DNA of 64,000 nt. Origin: Deltaproteobacteria bacterium (GTDB taxonomy: Bacteria; Bdellovibrionota_B; Oligoflexia; Oligoflexales; Bog-1112). The stretch is from assembly GCA_020635195.1 (NCBI GenBank), contig JACKAG010000001.1:1-64000 (forward strand), given 5' to 3'. This document shows positions 1 through 9,385 of the stretch, piece after piece. Under the pieces are notes generated by a model that worked only from the letters and a program-made list of their open reading frames with translations, was not told the origin of the DNA and ran no database searches. The position numbers and the translations under genes were made by a program. Within the stretch, counting starts at the first letter, position 1. Each line of letters opens with the position of its first letter.

Positions 1-834
1 AAATTTCAGATGAGTCTTGAGAAAGAGCCTCTGACAGCTAAGCAATATTATATCGATGTAAAGCTTGGTGAAGGAACTCTGACAGTCGGTCGGGCATCTC
101 TGCCTTATGCTGGTATCATGGGTGCAGCAGATATACTTACTTTTGGTGTCGATGTTCCGGCAGGAGCCTCCTATAGCAGCAACAGCCCGTTGGTTTCTTA
201 TAACACAGGCGCGATGTTTGGTCCTGTTGCCGTTCATGCGGCCTTAGCGCAGGCTTCAAACCCAGGAAATAAAGCGGTTAAAACAACTCCGGTGCCAGCG
301 ATTGATTTGGCTGTAAAAGTTGATGTTTCTGGTTTCCGTGGTGGTTTGGCTGTTCATACAGAAGAAACCTACTACAGCGATGTCACCAGTGGAGATCTTA
401 AGCCCATTCGTCCTATGACTTTTGCTGTACATGCGGGTTATAGCCATGACATGGTCCATGCTGATTTATCATACGGTACAGGTGATCCTCTTTTTACAGG
501 GGTTACCTCTATGGCTATGATGGATAAAGACCTGAAAGATAAGATGAACAGCATGATGTTCAATGTGGGTGTGGATTTAGATGCGCTTAGTGCGACACTC
601 TTTTATGGAAATGAAGTTGCTAAATTGTCAAAAGACTATGGTCATATGAATAAAAAACAGGAAATTAAGGATGTCGAGGAAAGCGCAACTTCTATGGGGC
701 TTCGTCTTGTACACGCCTGGGAAGGTGTCGATTGGCTTTTCGAAATATCAAATACAGAGCAAAAATATGACAGTGTTACATTCAGAAACCGCTGGTATGC
801 TGGGCTCGGCTTGTCTACTTCATTTAATAGCTGA
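1..834 (+). CDS. Outer-membrane beta-barrel (porin-like) protein, 5' truncated
   Basis: The frame is open at base 1, so the true start and any signal peptide lie outside the window; the first ATG at 10 is probably internal. The visible 277 residues alternate polar and hydrophobic/aromatic residues in short stretches separated by Gly/Asn/Asp turns and contain no cysteine, which is the look of a Gram-negative outer-membrane barrel of porin type. No family motif can be named, and the C-terminus (GLGLSTSFNS) lacks the classical terminal Phe, though it ends in an amphipathic strand. It is followed by a hairpin at 850-876. Porin is an inference from composition; another barrel or a surface protein remains possible. 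Confidence 0.45.
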   Translation, partial: KFQMSLEKEPLTAKQYYIDVKLGEGTLTVGRASLPYAGIMGAADILTFGVDVPAGASYSSNSPLVSYNTGAMFGPVAVHAALAQASNPGNKAVKTTPVPAIDLAVKVDVSGFRGGLAVHTEETYYSDVTSGDLKPIRPMTFAVHAGYSHDMVHADLSYGTGDPLFTGVTSMAMMDKDLKDKMNSMMFNVGVDLDALSATLFYGNEVAKLSKDYGHMNKKQEIKDVEESATSMGLRLVHAWEGVDWLFEISNTEQKYDSVTFRNRWYAGLGLSTSFNS

Positions 835-849
835 AACACAGCCGGCCTT

Positions 850-876
850 CTTCCGGACTAAAATCGAGTCCGGAAG
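850..876 (+). terminator. Hairpin after the barrel gene, possible terminator without T-tract
   Basis: A perfect 10-bp inverted repeat (CTTCCGGACT / AGTCCGGAAG, 7-nt loop) starts 15 bases after the stop codon of the barrel-like gene. It is GC-rich and well placed for transcription termination or mRNA end protection. No T-run follows (the next bases are CTATGAGGGG), so intrinsic termination is doubtful. Confidence 0.4.
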
Positions 877-1105
877 CCTATGAGGGGGGGCGATGAGTGA
901 TGATGCTCCCCTGCTATTCTCAGATCCTGTAAAAAACATGATCTCAGTTCAACCCTGTTGATTTTCTTCTCTTTGCCTTCTGATCTGAGCCCACAGATAG
1001 ATCCGTTCTGTTTCATCCCTGGAAAATAAGGTAAACATAGCGGGTCTGTCATCAGGCGGGCTATCACTGTGTCGGATTTTGTTCTGTTGAGGGTTTTTTA
1101 GGGAT

Positions 1106-1792
1106 ATGAGTGATTATCTCCTTTATTATTCAATGTTTCAGGATGTCATGTTTCCCGGAAAAGAGGAAGAATCGACCGGGCAGGATCAGGAGCTAAGTCT
1201 GCGAAGAATTGTCAGCTTTTATCCACGGCTGAATCTGAAGCTGGCAGATGCATCCATCGTCGTTTTTGACCTTGAAACGACAGGTCTTGATCATCGGCGC
1301 GATTTTATCATTGAAATCGGAGCCCGGAAAATAACAGCTGGTAAGTTGAGTGGTGAGTTTGCTACGATGGTCAATCCAGAGAGGGAGCTGCCTGCTCAGG
1401 TTGAAAAGATTACCGGTATTACACAGGATATGCTGGAAGGTCAGCCTATAATCAGAAAAGTACTACCGGAATTTTTTGACTTTATTCAGGGCAGCCTTCT
1501 TGTCGCCCATAATGCGGTCTTTGATATGGGTTTTATTCGTTTTCATGCTGGTCTTATGGGAATTGAGTTTGACTGGCCAGCTTTCTGTACTCTGAAGATG
1601 GCCAGAGAATTATTACCGGATCTGAAAAGGAAAAACCTGGATACTCTAGCTGAGCACTATGGCCTTAGTTTCGAGGCACGCCATAGATCGATTGGTGACG
1701 TAAAAGTTACGGAAACGGTTTTGCAGCAACTCCTGTCTCAGGAAGGATCTTACCTGAAAACATGGCAGGACATGGAAGCCTTCCGTGTCTGA
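1106..1792 (+). CDS. DnaQ-like 3'-5' exonuclease (DEDDh family)
   Basis: A 228-residue exonuclease of the DNA polymerase III epsilon/RNase T superfamily. All five DEDDh residues are visible: Asp55 and Glu57 in FDLETTG, Asp140 in AHNAVFDMGF, and His193 and Asp198 in ARHRSIGD. These bind two metal ions and hydrolyse 3' ends. About 48 residues precede the first motif, more than in a minimal epsilon domain. The ATG at 1106 has a poorly spaced AGGG, so a start at the in-frame ATG 1133 is possible. There is no helicase or UvrC-like fusion. Its role (proofreading, repair or RNA trimming) cannot be told from sequence. It lies 83 bp upstream of the carboxylase operon. Confidence 0.85.
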   Translation: MSDYLLYYSMFQDVMFPGKEEESTGQDQELSLRRIVSFYPRLNLKLADASIVVFDLETTGLDHRRDFIIEIGARKITAGKLSGEFATMVNPERELPAQVEKITGITQDMLEGQPIIRKVLPEFFDFIQGSLLVAHNAVFDMGFIRFHAGLMGIEFDWPAFCTLKMARELLPDLKRKNLDTLAEHYGLSFEARHRSIGDVKVTETVLQQLLSQEGSYLKTWQDMEAFRV

Positions 1793-1875
1793 TCTTCCGG
1801 AGGAACATGGAAACGTTCTGATGGAGATCGTTTCAGCTGTGCGGGCTTCGCCAGGAACATGCAAAGGAATGTCAG

Positions 1876-3480
1876 ATGAGGCTGAGCAGTGGAGTAAGGA
1901 CATCGTCTCCGGAATTCCGGGAAAATCAAGCGTATCATGAAACATTATCCCGACAATTAGAAGAACTACTGGCAGAGATCCGGCAGGGTGGTGGGACCGA
2001 TCTGATTACAGCACAGCACCAGAAGGGCAAGCTGACTGCACGGGAGCGAATTGAAGAGCTGACGGATTCCGGGACATCATTTCTTGAGCTGTCTCCCCTT
2101 GCTGGTTATCAGCTTTACGAGGATCGTGTTCCTGCGGGTGGCATCATCAGCGGAGTCGGGCAGATTGCGGGCCGTCTGTGCATGATCGTTGCGAATGATC
2201 AGACAGTCAAAGGTGGTACATACTATCCCATCACAGTCCGTAAACATCTAAGGGCTCAGGAAATTGCATGGAAAAATCATCTTCCCTGCATTTATCTGGT
2301 GGATTCAGGGGGAGCCTTTCTTCCGATGCAGGATGAGGTTTTTCCTGACCGGGATGATTTTGGTCGGATTTTTTATAATCAGGCTCAGATGAGCGCAGCA
2401 GGGATTCCTCAGATTGCTTCGGTTCATGGTTTTTGCACTGCGGGTGGTGCCTATATCCCAGCAATGTCGGATCAGAGTGTGATTGTCAGGGAAACCGGAA
2501 CTATTTTTCTGGCGGGTCCTCCTCTGGTCCGGGCTGCGACAGGTGAAGATGTCAGCGCAGAAGAGCTGGGGGGGGCTCATGTCCATACTTCCATAAGCGG
2601 AGTGGCAGATCATCTGGCAGAGAATGACAGGGATGCGTTGTTTATCCTGAGGGACATAATCTCACATCTTGGAAAGCGGGAATCTGCGTCTGTTGAATTG
2701 CAAAGTCCTGTCAGGCCTTTTTATGATCCTTCTGAGCTTGGCGGGCTTTTACCTGCTGTATCGGGAAAGGCAATTGATATCCGTGAAGTCATTGCCAGGC
2801 TGGTGGATGGGTCCGAGCTCTTCGAATTCAAAAAAAATTATGGAAGCACGCTGGTTACGGGATTTGCCCATCTCGGGGGGATTCCTGTTGGAATTCTGGG
2901 AAATAATGGGGTTTTATTTTCAGAGAGTGCGCTGAAAGGGACTCATTTTATTGAGCTGTGTTGCCAGGAAAAAATTCCATTATTATTTTTACAGAATATT
3001 ACGGGATTTATGGTCGGAAAACAGTATGAACAGGGAGGCATTGCAAAGCATGGTGCAAAGCTGGTTCATGCCGTGGCCAATGCAGCGGTTCCAAAACTGA
3101 CTCTGATCATCGGAGGAAGTTTCGGAGCTGGTAACTATGGAATGTGTGGGCGGGCTTACGATCCGGATTATTTATTTATGTGGCCCCAGGCGCGCATCTC
3201 CGTTATGGGCGGAGCTCAGGCAGCAGATGTCCTGTGTACAGTCAAGCGACAACAGGCAGAGCGAAAAGGTCTTCCTTTTGGTGAAGAAGATGAGCAGCGT
3301 ATTCGCCAGCCTGTCCTTGATAAATACGAAAGAGAAGGTCACGCGTATTATTCCTCTGCACGTCTCTGGGATGACGGTGTCATCTACCCCTCTGAGAGCA
3401 GATCCACGTTGATTCAGGCTCTGGCTTCATGTCTGCATAAACCTCTGAGAGAAACCAGAAATGGAATTTTCAGGATGTAA
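1876..3480 (+). CDS. Acyl-CoA carboxylase carboxyltransferase (beta) subunit, methylcrotonyl/geranyl-CoA type
   Basis: A 534-residue carboxyltransferase subunit, the usual length for this family. It moves the carboxyl group from biotin to an acyl-CoA, in leucine/isovalerate breakdown (3-methylcrotonyl-CoA) or acyclic terpene breakdown (geranyl-CoA). Family marks are NDQTVKGGTYYPITVRKH, VDSGGAFLPMQDEVFP with RIFYNQA, CTAGGAYIPAMSD, and later GGSFGAGNYGMCGRAY and FMWPQARISVMGG, the N and C crotonase-like halves. AAAGGA lies seven bases before the ATG. It is the first gene of a four-gene pathway block ending with its biotin-carrying partner at 6209. MCC versus GCC specificity is not decided here: the AtuA-like neighbour favours neither strongly. 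Confidence 0.9.
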   Translation: MRLSSGVRTSSPEFRENQAYHETLSRQLEELLAEIRQGGGTDLITAQHQKGKLTARERIEELTDSGTSFLELSPLAGYQLYEDRVPAGGIISGVGQIAGRLCMIVANDQTVKGGTYYPITVRKHLRAQEIAWKNHLPCIYLVDSGGAFLPMQDEVFPDRDDFGRIFYNQAQMSAAGIPQIASVHGFCTAGGAYIPAMSDQSVIVRETGTIFLAGPPLVRAATGEDVSAEELGGAHVHTSISGVADHLAENDRDALFILRDIISHLGKRESASVELQSPVRPFYDPSELGGLLPAVSGKAIDIREVIARLVDGSELFEFKKNYGSTLVTGFAHLGGIPVGILGNNGVLFSESALKGTHFIELCCQEKIPLLFLQNITGFMVGKQYEQGGIAKHGAKLVHAVANAAVPKLTLIIGGSFGAGNYGMCGRAYDPDYLFMWPQARISVMGGAQAADVLCTVKRQQAERKGLPFGEEDEQRIRQPVLDKYEREGHAYYSSARLWDDGVIYPSESRSTLIQALASCLHKPLRETRNGIFRM

Positions 3481-3544
3481 TGGCAATATAAAACATACCG
3501 TTAAATCCAGGTTTTTCTGATTGGCTTACGGGGAGGCATAAAAG

Positions 3545-5377
3545 ATGTCTGGTCAAAAGAGTCTTCGTATTGGTAATGCTGGTGGCTACTGGGGGGATGA
3601 CCCCGGGGCTCTGAAACGTCAGATTGACGGGGGAGATCTTGACTACATTACGATGGATTTTTTGGCCGAAGTCACGATGTCCATCATGCGTAAGCAAATG
3701 GCAAAAGATCCTGAGTCGGGTTATGCAAAAGATTTTATCTCCATGCTGAAAGGCGTTCTGCCGGATCTTCTGCAAAAGAAAATCAGACTGATTACCAATG
3801 CAGGTGGGATGAATCCCCGTGCCTGCGCCAGGGCTGTTCGTCGTCAGGCGGAGGAGCTTGGTCTTTCCCCGAGAATTGCCGTTGTGTGTGGCGACGATAT
3901 TCTGGGAGACGTCGACACGCTGGAGGAGCAGGGAGCTGATTTTTCAAATATGGAGACTCAGCAGCCCTTCTCACTTGTCAGAGATCGCCTTGAAGCTGCC
4001 AATGTCTACTTTGGAGTGGTTCCCGTGCTTGCTGCTCTGCGCAGATGGCAGCCGGATATTCTGATTACGGGGCGCGTGACGGATACCGGAATTACTCTGG
4101 CTCCTATGATGTATGAGTGGGGTTGGAGTCTGACAGACTATGACAAGCTAGCAGCAGGAATTGTTGCAGGCCATATGCTCGAGTGCGGAAGTCAGATTAC
4201 CGGAGGAAATTTTTCTGACTGGAAAAAAGTGCCTGACTTCAAAGAGATTGGATACCCTATCGTCGAAATGTATGATGACGGGACTTTCTTTATTACGAAG
4301 CATGCGAACACGGGTGGTCTGGTGACTGTAGACACGGTTCGTGAGCAGGTATTCTATGAAATGGGGAATCCTGCGGCTTATCTGAGCCCCGATGTGGTGG
4401 CAGACTTCAGGAGTATTTTTCTGGAGCAGGCAGCTAAGGACCGTGTCAGAGTCAGTCGTATCAGAGGCTATGCTCCGACCAGTCACTATAAAGTTTCGAT
4501 GGCCTATCGGGATGGTTTTAAAAGTTCAGGACTTATTCTGATTTCCGGTCCGGAGGCAAGATCAAAAGCGGAAACCTTTGCCGGGATTTTCTGGGAGCGA
4601 TGCCCCGGTCAGTTTAAAGAGACTCTGACGGAGTATCTTGGCTGGAACGCCTGCCATCGCTCGCTGGGGCTGAAGGAGGATGGAAATGAGATCGTCCTTA
4701 AACTTGCGGTTCGCTCTGATGATGCGGATCAGGTTCGGGGCTTTGCTAAGCTCATCCCTTCTCTGATACTCAGTGGCCCTCCTGGAGTGGCGGTGCTGGG
4801 TGGTGTTCCGGCTCCTCAGTCTGTTATTAGTTACTGGCCAGCGCTGATTCCAAAACAGCTGATTTGTCCGCAGATAGCCTTACTGGAAGGAGATCAGCTG
4901 ACAGAGGCAGAAGATGCTCCAGGGACGGTCAGTGCTTTATGGGCTCCTTCGGAAGATCAGCAGATACAGGTGGCCAGAGAGGTCTTGTCCTCTCCTGAAA
5001 ATCTGTTTTCCGGTCAGAGCCAGTCTGGCACTTTTGCCCTCTCTGAGCTGGCGCTGGCTCGCAGTGGTGATAAAGGTGATAGCGTCAATATAGGTGTGCT
5101 GGCAAGAAGTGATGCGGCCTGGGAATTTCTGAAGGAGTATCTGACGGCGCAGAGGGTGAAGGACTGGTTTCAGGAACTCTGTTATGGACAGGTCACTCGT
5201 TATACTCTGGAAGGGCTGAAAGGGCTGAACTTCATTCTGGAAGCGGCACTCGGTGGGGGCGGTAGTTGTACGCTGCGTTCTGATGCTCAGGGCAAAACTT
5301 TTTCACAGGCCCTTCTCAGGCAGAAAGTTCCTGTACCGGAACAGGTGATGAAATCGGTCAGGATCGGGGATTCATGA
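3545..5377 (+). CDS. AtuA family (DUF1446) acyl-CoA catabolism protein
   Basis: A 610-residue member of the acyclic terpene utilisation AtuA family. The N-terminal part (about 1-440) begins LRIGNAGGYWGDDPGA, characteristic of this family, and a C-terminal domain of about 100 residues (about 500-600, LSELALARSGDKGDSVNIG through ALGGGGSCTL) is fused, as in full-length AtuA-like proteins. The biochemical activity of the family is not established; it regularly sits in operons with acyl-CoA carboxylases and crotonases, as here. GGAGG lies eight bases upstream of the ATG. The next gene begins inside its stop codon (ATGA), implying translational coupling. Confidence 0.85.
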   Translation: MSGQKSLRIGNAGGYWGDDPGALKRQIDGGDLDYITMDFLAEVTMSIMRKQMAKDPESGYAKDFISMLKGVLPDLLQKKIRLITNAGGMNPRACARAVRRQAEELGLSPRIAVVCGDDILGDVDTLEEQGADFSNMETQQPFSLVRDRLEAANVYFGVVPVLAALRRWQPDILITGRVTDTGITLAPMMYEWGWSLTDYDKLAAGIVAGHMLECGSQITGGNFSDWKKVPDFKEIGYPIVEMYDDGTFFITKHANTGGLVTVDTVREQVFYEMGNPAAYLSPDVVADFRSIFLEQAAKDRVRVSRIRGYAPTSHYKVSMAYRDGFKSSGLILISGPEARSKAETFAGIFWERCPGQFKETLTEYLGWNACHRSLGLKEDGNEIVLKLAVRSDDADQVRGFAKLIPSLILSGPPGVAVLGGVPAPQSVISYWPALIPKQLICPQIALLEGDQLTEAEDAPGTVSALWAPSEDQQIQVAREVLSSPENLFSGQSQSGTFALSELALARSGDKGDSVNIGVLARSDAAWEFLKEYLTAQRVKDWFQELCYGQVTRYTLEGLKGLNFILEAALGGGGSCTLRSDAQGKTFSQALLRQKVPVPEQVMKSVRIGDS

Positions 5378-6207
5378 TGGATAAGAGCACACGGGTATGT
5401 CTGAGCTTTGAGAAGACGGGAGAAGAATCCGGGAGTTGCATTGCCTGGTTAACGCTGAACCGGCCTGAAATGGCGAATGCTTTTGATGCGGATATGATCC
5501 GACAGCTGAGAGAGTGTTTTGTTCAGTTACAGGGGTATGACAGCTGCCGGGCTTTGGTCATAAGAGGGGCAGGTAAGCACTTTTGTGGAGGAGCTGATCT
5601 GGAGTGGATGAAAGCATCCGCTCAGCTGACACAGGAGGAGAATCTGGAGGAAGCCAGAGGCCTGTCTGCTATGTTTGCAGCTCTTCATAAGTTACCTTTT
5701 CCGACTATCGCAGTGGTGCATGGTGCGGTGTATGGTGGAGGAGTTGGTCTGGTTGCCTGCTGTGATCTGGCAATCGCAGATATTGACAGCCGTTTTTGCC
5801 TGAGCGAAGTCAGGCTTGGTATTCTTCCTGCGGTCATTTACCCTTATCTGAGTCTGAAAATGCGTTATGGCTCATTGCTTCGTCTGAGTATGACGGGCAG
5901 GTTGTTTCTGGCTTCTGAAGCCCGGGATACCGGGCTGATTGAGCTCTGCTGTGAGAAAAATAGTCTGGAAACGACGCTCCAGGATGAAATCCGGGGAGTG
6001 TTAAGTGCTGGTCCAGCAGCTCTGACACGATTGAAATTTCTACAGCATACGATTTTTGCATGTTCTGATGATTGTCATGCTCTGGCCTGTCGTCTGATAG
6101 CAGAGGCGAGAAGTGGTCCTGAAGCTCAGGCGGGGTTTCAGGCGTTTTTTAAGAAGCAATCCCCTCCATGGGTGGTTGGCCCGGGGCGCATCCCGGAGGA
6201 ATCCTGA
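5374..6207 (+). CDS. Enoyl-CoA hydratase/isomerase family protein (methylglutaconyl-CoA hydratase-like)
   Basis: A 277-residue crotonase-fold protein. The CoA-binding and oxyanion-hole segments are visible: GKHFCGGADLEWMK and AVVHGAVYGGGVGLVACCDLAIA, followed by FCLSEVRLGILPAVIYPYL with the glutamate typical of hydratases. In this operon it would hydrate the product of the carboxylase (3-methylglutaconyl-CoA, or the isohexenyl analogue in terpene breakdown). The start overlaps the AtuA-family stop (ATGA at 5374), and the carboxylase alpha gene starts two bases after its stop. Assignment to the hydratase step rests on operon context plus family. Confidence 0.87.
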   Translation: MMDKSTRVCLSFEKTGEESGSCIAWLTLNRPEMANAFDADMIRQLRECFVQLQGYDSCRALVIRGAGKHFCGGADLEWMKASAQLTQEENLEEARGLSAMFAALHKLPFPTIAVVHGAVYGGGVGLVACCDLAIADIDSRFCLSEVRLGILPAVIYPYLSLKMRYGSLLRLSMTGRLFLASEARDTGLIELCCEKNSLETTLQDEIRGVLSAGPAALTRLKFLQHTIFACSDDCHALACRLIAEARSGPEAQAGFQAFFKKQSPPWVVGPGRIPEES

Positions 6208-6208
6208 A

Positions 6209-8287
6209 GTGGCAGGTGCTATGGGCGAAAAAATTTTCATCGCGAACAGAGGGGATATTGCGGGCAGGATTGCAAGAACTGCCCAAAAGCTGGGTCTTGT
6301 TCCCGTTTGTCTGACGGAGCGTTCTTTCCCTCCCGCTTTTCTCAGGTCGGCAGTGGCAGAATGGATACGGGTTCCTAAGGAGTCTCCTGCCTTGTTTCTG
6401 GACAGAGATGCGATGATTGCCTTTGCGCAGCAAAGCGGCTGTCACTTTGTCCACCCTGGCTTTGGCTTTTTATCGGAAGATGCTGATTTTGCTGAAAAGG
6501 TTAAGAAAGCCGGTCTGATATGGGTAGGTCCGGAGCCGGATGTCATCCGGCAAATGGGCGATAAAGCAGAGGCCCGGAGAATCGCTGAAAAGGCAGAAGT
6601 CCCCTGTCTGAGGGGGCTGAGTGATGTTTGCTGTCGTAGTCAGGAAGACTATGACAAAGTCCGGGCTTTTGTGGCAGAGATCGGCTTTCCTGTTCTGATT
6701 AAAGCTGCCTTCGGAGGAGGTGGCAAGGGCATGAGGATTGTCCGTGAGGAGTCCGGCTTATTGTCTGCACTGGAGCAGGCAGCTTCGGAAGCGCTTAATG
6801 CCTTTGGTCATGGAAGCCTGATTGTCGAACAGTACTGTGAACATGCCCGGCATCTGGAGGTGCAGATTCTGGGGGATCATAGTGGCTCGATTGTGGTTTT
6901 GGGTGACCGGGACTGCTCCATGCAGAGACGGCATCAGAAAATTATTGAAGAGGCTCCGGCTCCGTTTCTGGACTCTGTGACCAGAGAGGCGTTGCATGAA
7001 GCGGGATTGAGACTGGCAACTGCTGTAGCTTATACATCTGCCGGGACAGTCGAATTTTTACTGGAAAATCGGAGTGATCAGAGCCTTCCCAAGATCTGGT
7101 TTCTGGAAATGAACACCCGCCTCCAGGTGGAGCATCCTGTCACAGAATCGATTTTTGGCCTGGATCTGGTTGCCTGGCAGATAAAAATAGCGCAGGGGGA
7201 GAGGCTGCCACCAGAAATGGGCGACAGAACCAGTCGCGGCCACAGCGTGGAAGCCAGGATTTATGGTGAAGATCCGGGTTGTCAGTTTCTCCCCTCTCCC
7301 GGGCCTGTCAGCCTTTTTCTTCCATGGCAGGAAAATGGTCTGCGCTGGGAAAATGGTCTGGATGAGGTCGATGAGATTCCGGATCAGTTTGACCCTATGG
7401 TCGCAAGGGTTATTGCTCATGGAGATAGCAGAGAAGAAGCTCTGGATCAGCTGACTCGATCTTTGGCCCGGACTTTTTTTGCCGGTCAGAAGCAGAACCT
7501 TAGTTTATTGCAGTGGCTGTGCCGTCATAAGGACTTTCGAAGCGGGCGTTTTGATAATGGTTTCGTTGGCCATTCCCTGACTCAGTTTTTGCAGGAAGAA
7601 GAGGCGACCCGGGCTGATACGAAAGAGCTTCTGAGCTGTATTGCTCAGGAGATACAGCAGCACAGGCATGAACTAAGGGGAAACGATGGCATGCTGCATC
7701 GTCAGCCAAGTGTTCGTGAGATATCGGATCTTGCTTTTGCTTCTCCCGGTACTTCTTCTGTTCAGTCCTTAGCCCAGAGTCGTCTTTCAGGCCCTGAGGG
7801 GATTCTGACTCTCGGAAGGAGGAGGCGTTATTATGCCCGTGCCCAGGATGAGCTGAAACTATGGGGCGAGGGGCGGCTGAACACGGATCGGGGGCCTGTC
7901 TCTTTTGAATTTTTATATGAGCAAGTCTGTACGGTGGAACATCTGTGGATTTTATATGATGGGCGCATGTATGATCAGGAGCTGTCACCTTCCCGAAGAC
8001 AGCAGACAGAGTCGCAGGGTTCTGGGTCTGAACAATGTGTTGCGCCAGTTCCGGGTCGGGTGATCAGGCTCCTTTGCCAGCCCGGAGATAAGATACAGGC
8101 AGAAGATGCTGTGATGGTACTGGAGTCCATGAAGATGGAATTTGAAGTAAGGGCTCCTGATTCGGGAATAGTAAAGAAGATTTTAGTTGATGCAGGAATG
8201 CAGGTAGAGTCTGGTCAGCTTCTTGTTCAGGTGGAGCCGGAGGTTTATGATGGCGATGGAGCAGTTTCTTCAGAAGTCGGGCTTTAA
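6209..8287 (+). CDS. Acyl-CoA carboxylase biotin-carboxylase/biotin-carrier (alpha) subunit
   Basis: A 692-residue alpha subunit that carboxylates biotin with ATP and bicarbonate. From the N-terminus: biotin carboxylase N-domain (KIFIANRGDIAGRIART), ATP-grasp with glycine loop AAFGGGGKGMRIV, RDCSMQRRHQKIIEEAP, FLEMNTRLQVEHPVTE, biotin-carboxylase C-domain (GHSVEARIYGEDP), a linker, and a C-terminal biotinyl domain with ESMKM (Lys642 is the biotin site; the usual form is AMKM). I chose GTG at 6209 because GGAGGA precedes it by eight bases and it follows the hydratase stop directly; a longer frame from 6113 would overlap the hydratase, and ATG 6221 is a second choice. Partner of the 1876 beta subunit. 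Confidence 0.9.
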   Translation: MAGAMGEKIFIANRGDIAGRIARTAQKLGLVPVCLTERSFPPAFLRSAVAEWIRVPKESPALFLDRDAMIAFAQQSGCHFVHPGFGFLSEDADFAEKVKKAGLIWVGPEPDVIRQMGDKAEARRIAEKAEVPCLRGLSDVCCRSQEDYDKVRAFVAEIGFPVLIKAAFGGGGKGMRIVREESGLLSALEQAASEALNAFGHGSLIVEQYCEHARHLEVQILGDHSGSIVVLGDRDCSMQRRHQKIIEEAPAPFLDSVTREALHEAGLRLATAVAYTSAGTVEFLLENRSDQSLPKIWFLEMNTRLQVEHPVTESIFGLDLVAWQIKIAQGERLPPEMGDRTSRGHSVEARIYGEDPGCQFLPSPGPVSLFLPWQENGLRWENGLDEVDEIPDQFDPMVARVIAHGDSREEALDQLTRSLARTFFAGQKQNLSLLQWLCRHKDFRSGRFDNGFVGHSLTQFLQEEEATRADTKELLSCIAQEIQQHRHELRGNDGMLHRQPSVREISDLAFASPGTSSVQSLAQSRLSGPEGILTLGRRRRYYARAQDELKLWGEGRLNTDRGPVSFEFLYEQVCTVEHLWILYDGRMYDQELSPSRRQQTESQGSGSEQCVAPVPGRVIRLLCQPGDKIQAEDAVMVLESMKMEFEVRAPDSGIVKKILVDAGMQVESGQLLVQVEPEVYDGDGAVSSEVGL

Positions 8288-9200
8288 AGTTCTGGCTCTG
8301 GCGCGTCTGACAGAGTGTGAATATAGTATTGTTTTATATCTTATGAATTGTGCAGTGTCCGGACTGGAAGACATTGTGACAACGGAGATGGAGCTGGCCT
8401 CCCTGATTCATTATCAGGAAGAGGATGTCTCACGATCGCTGGAGTCACTGGCAGGTCGTCAGATTGTGCGGGCTCGCTCTAGTGACCATAGCCATGGGTC
8501 TTCTGCTCATCCATCGATTCGTCTGAATTTTCAGTTTGATATGACCAGATGGCAGCTGGATTCTGATCAGGATCTGGAAGCGCATGATGCTGTCGTTTAT
8601 CCTTTCTCTGTGGGAAACCGAAAGGCACAACTTGAAATTCTGGCAAAGCCTCCTTCGGCTGCGGCAGAGTCCCGGGAAGAAAAAGAAACATGGGACCGTG
8701 TCGTTGAATCTTTTTTGCAGGGGCGTAGTTTTGATGATGCAGAAATCGAAACCCATGAAACGTCAGCCAGGCTTCTGATGCAGGATCATCCTGTTGATCA
8801 GGTGCTGTTGCTGCTTCGGCATTTTGGGTTGCGTATTCCGAGTCTGAGCCTTCTGGCCAGTAACTGGTCTCATTTTCAGGAGTTGTACGAAGCCGAAACG
8901 CAACAAGTAGACCTGATGGACGCACGCAGAAAGCATCAGGAGCTTGACCAGCGTTTAAAAGAAAGTTCCAGAAAATGGCTGGATAGTGCAGAGCAGTTTG
9001 GGCTGACTGCCTCTGAAATCAGTATTCTGAAGTTATTGATCAGACACAGACATCCGAGGCGCCAGCTTTTCTGGGCGTGGCAGGCCAGAAGCCGTTATCT
9101 GAATCTGAGGGATTTTTTTGATGAAAATCAATCGCTTATGCTTGCTGTCACGACAGCTGGAATGATTGTGAGGAAGTTCCATCCTACGCCAGGCGAATAA
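8250..9200 (+). CDS. Hypothetical protein, mostly helical, winged-helix-like N-terminus
   Basis: I do not recognise this gene. It encodes about 316 residues and overlaps the end of the carboxylase alpha gene. ATG codons at 8247, 8250 and 8256 are in frame; GGAGG at 8239-8243 gives the best spacing for 8250. Residues 1-100 read like a winged helix (ALARLTECEYSIVLYLMN, then MELASLIHYQEEDVSRSLESL followed by a beta-like IVRARS), suggesting DNA binding. The rest is charged and helical, with a coiled-coil-like stretch (DARRKHQELDQRLKESSRKW). Coupling to the carboxylase operon might mean a regulator, but replication-type winged-helix proteins look similar, so no function is claimed. Confidence 0.55.
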   Translation: MAMEQFLQKSGFKVLALARLTECEYSIVLYLMNCAVSGLEDIVTTEMELASLIHYQEEDVSRSLESLAGRQIVRARSSDHSHGSSAHPSIRLNFQFDMTRWQLDSDQDLEAHDAVVYPFSVGNRKAQLEILAKPPSAAAESREEKETWDRVVESFLQGRSFDDAEIETHETSARLLMQDHPVDQVLLLLRHFGLRIPSLSLLASNWSHFQELYEAETQQVDLMDARRKHQELDQRLKESSRKWLDSAEQFGLTASEISILKLLIRHRHPRRQLFWAWQARSRYLNLRDFFDENQSLMLAVTTAGMIVRKFHPTPGE

Positions 9201-9322
9201 AGATCTGTCTTTGGCTTGTTCCTGCTGTGGGATACCTTTCCGGATTTCTGGAAGAATCTGTCATGAAATCTGATTGATAGCTTTATAAAGGACCAGGCGC
9301 CCTGTTGCCAGGATAAAAAAAC

Positions 9323-9350
9323 TTGCACTATCCAGGAAATTCTGTACAAT
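9323..9350 (+). promoter_or_regulatory. Sigma70-type promoter for the RRM protein gene
   Basis: TTGCAC (-35, 9323-9328) and TACAAT (-10, 9345-9350) are separated by 16 bp and lie about 35 bp upstream of the RRM start codon. Both hexamers differ from consensus at one or two positions. The gene is otherwise isolated from the operon to its left, so it needs its own promoter. Confidence 0.6.
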
Positions 9351-9385
9351 TACCTCCGTGATTTTTTTCTTTTTAAGGTATGTTT

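Noticed and set aside
6113..6208. Longer N-terminus for the carboxylase alpha subunit
   Set aside because: It would overlap the hydratase gene by 95 bases and adds residues that do not match the family; GTG 6209 has GGAGGA eight bases upstream.
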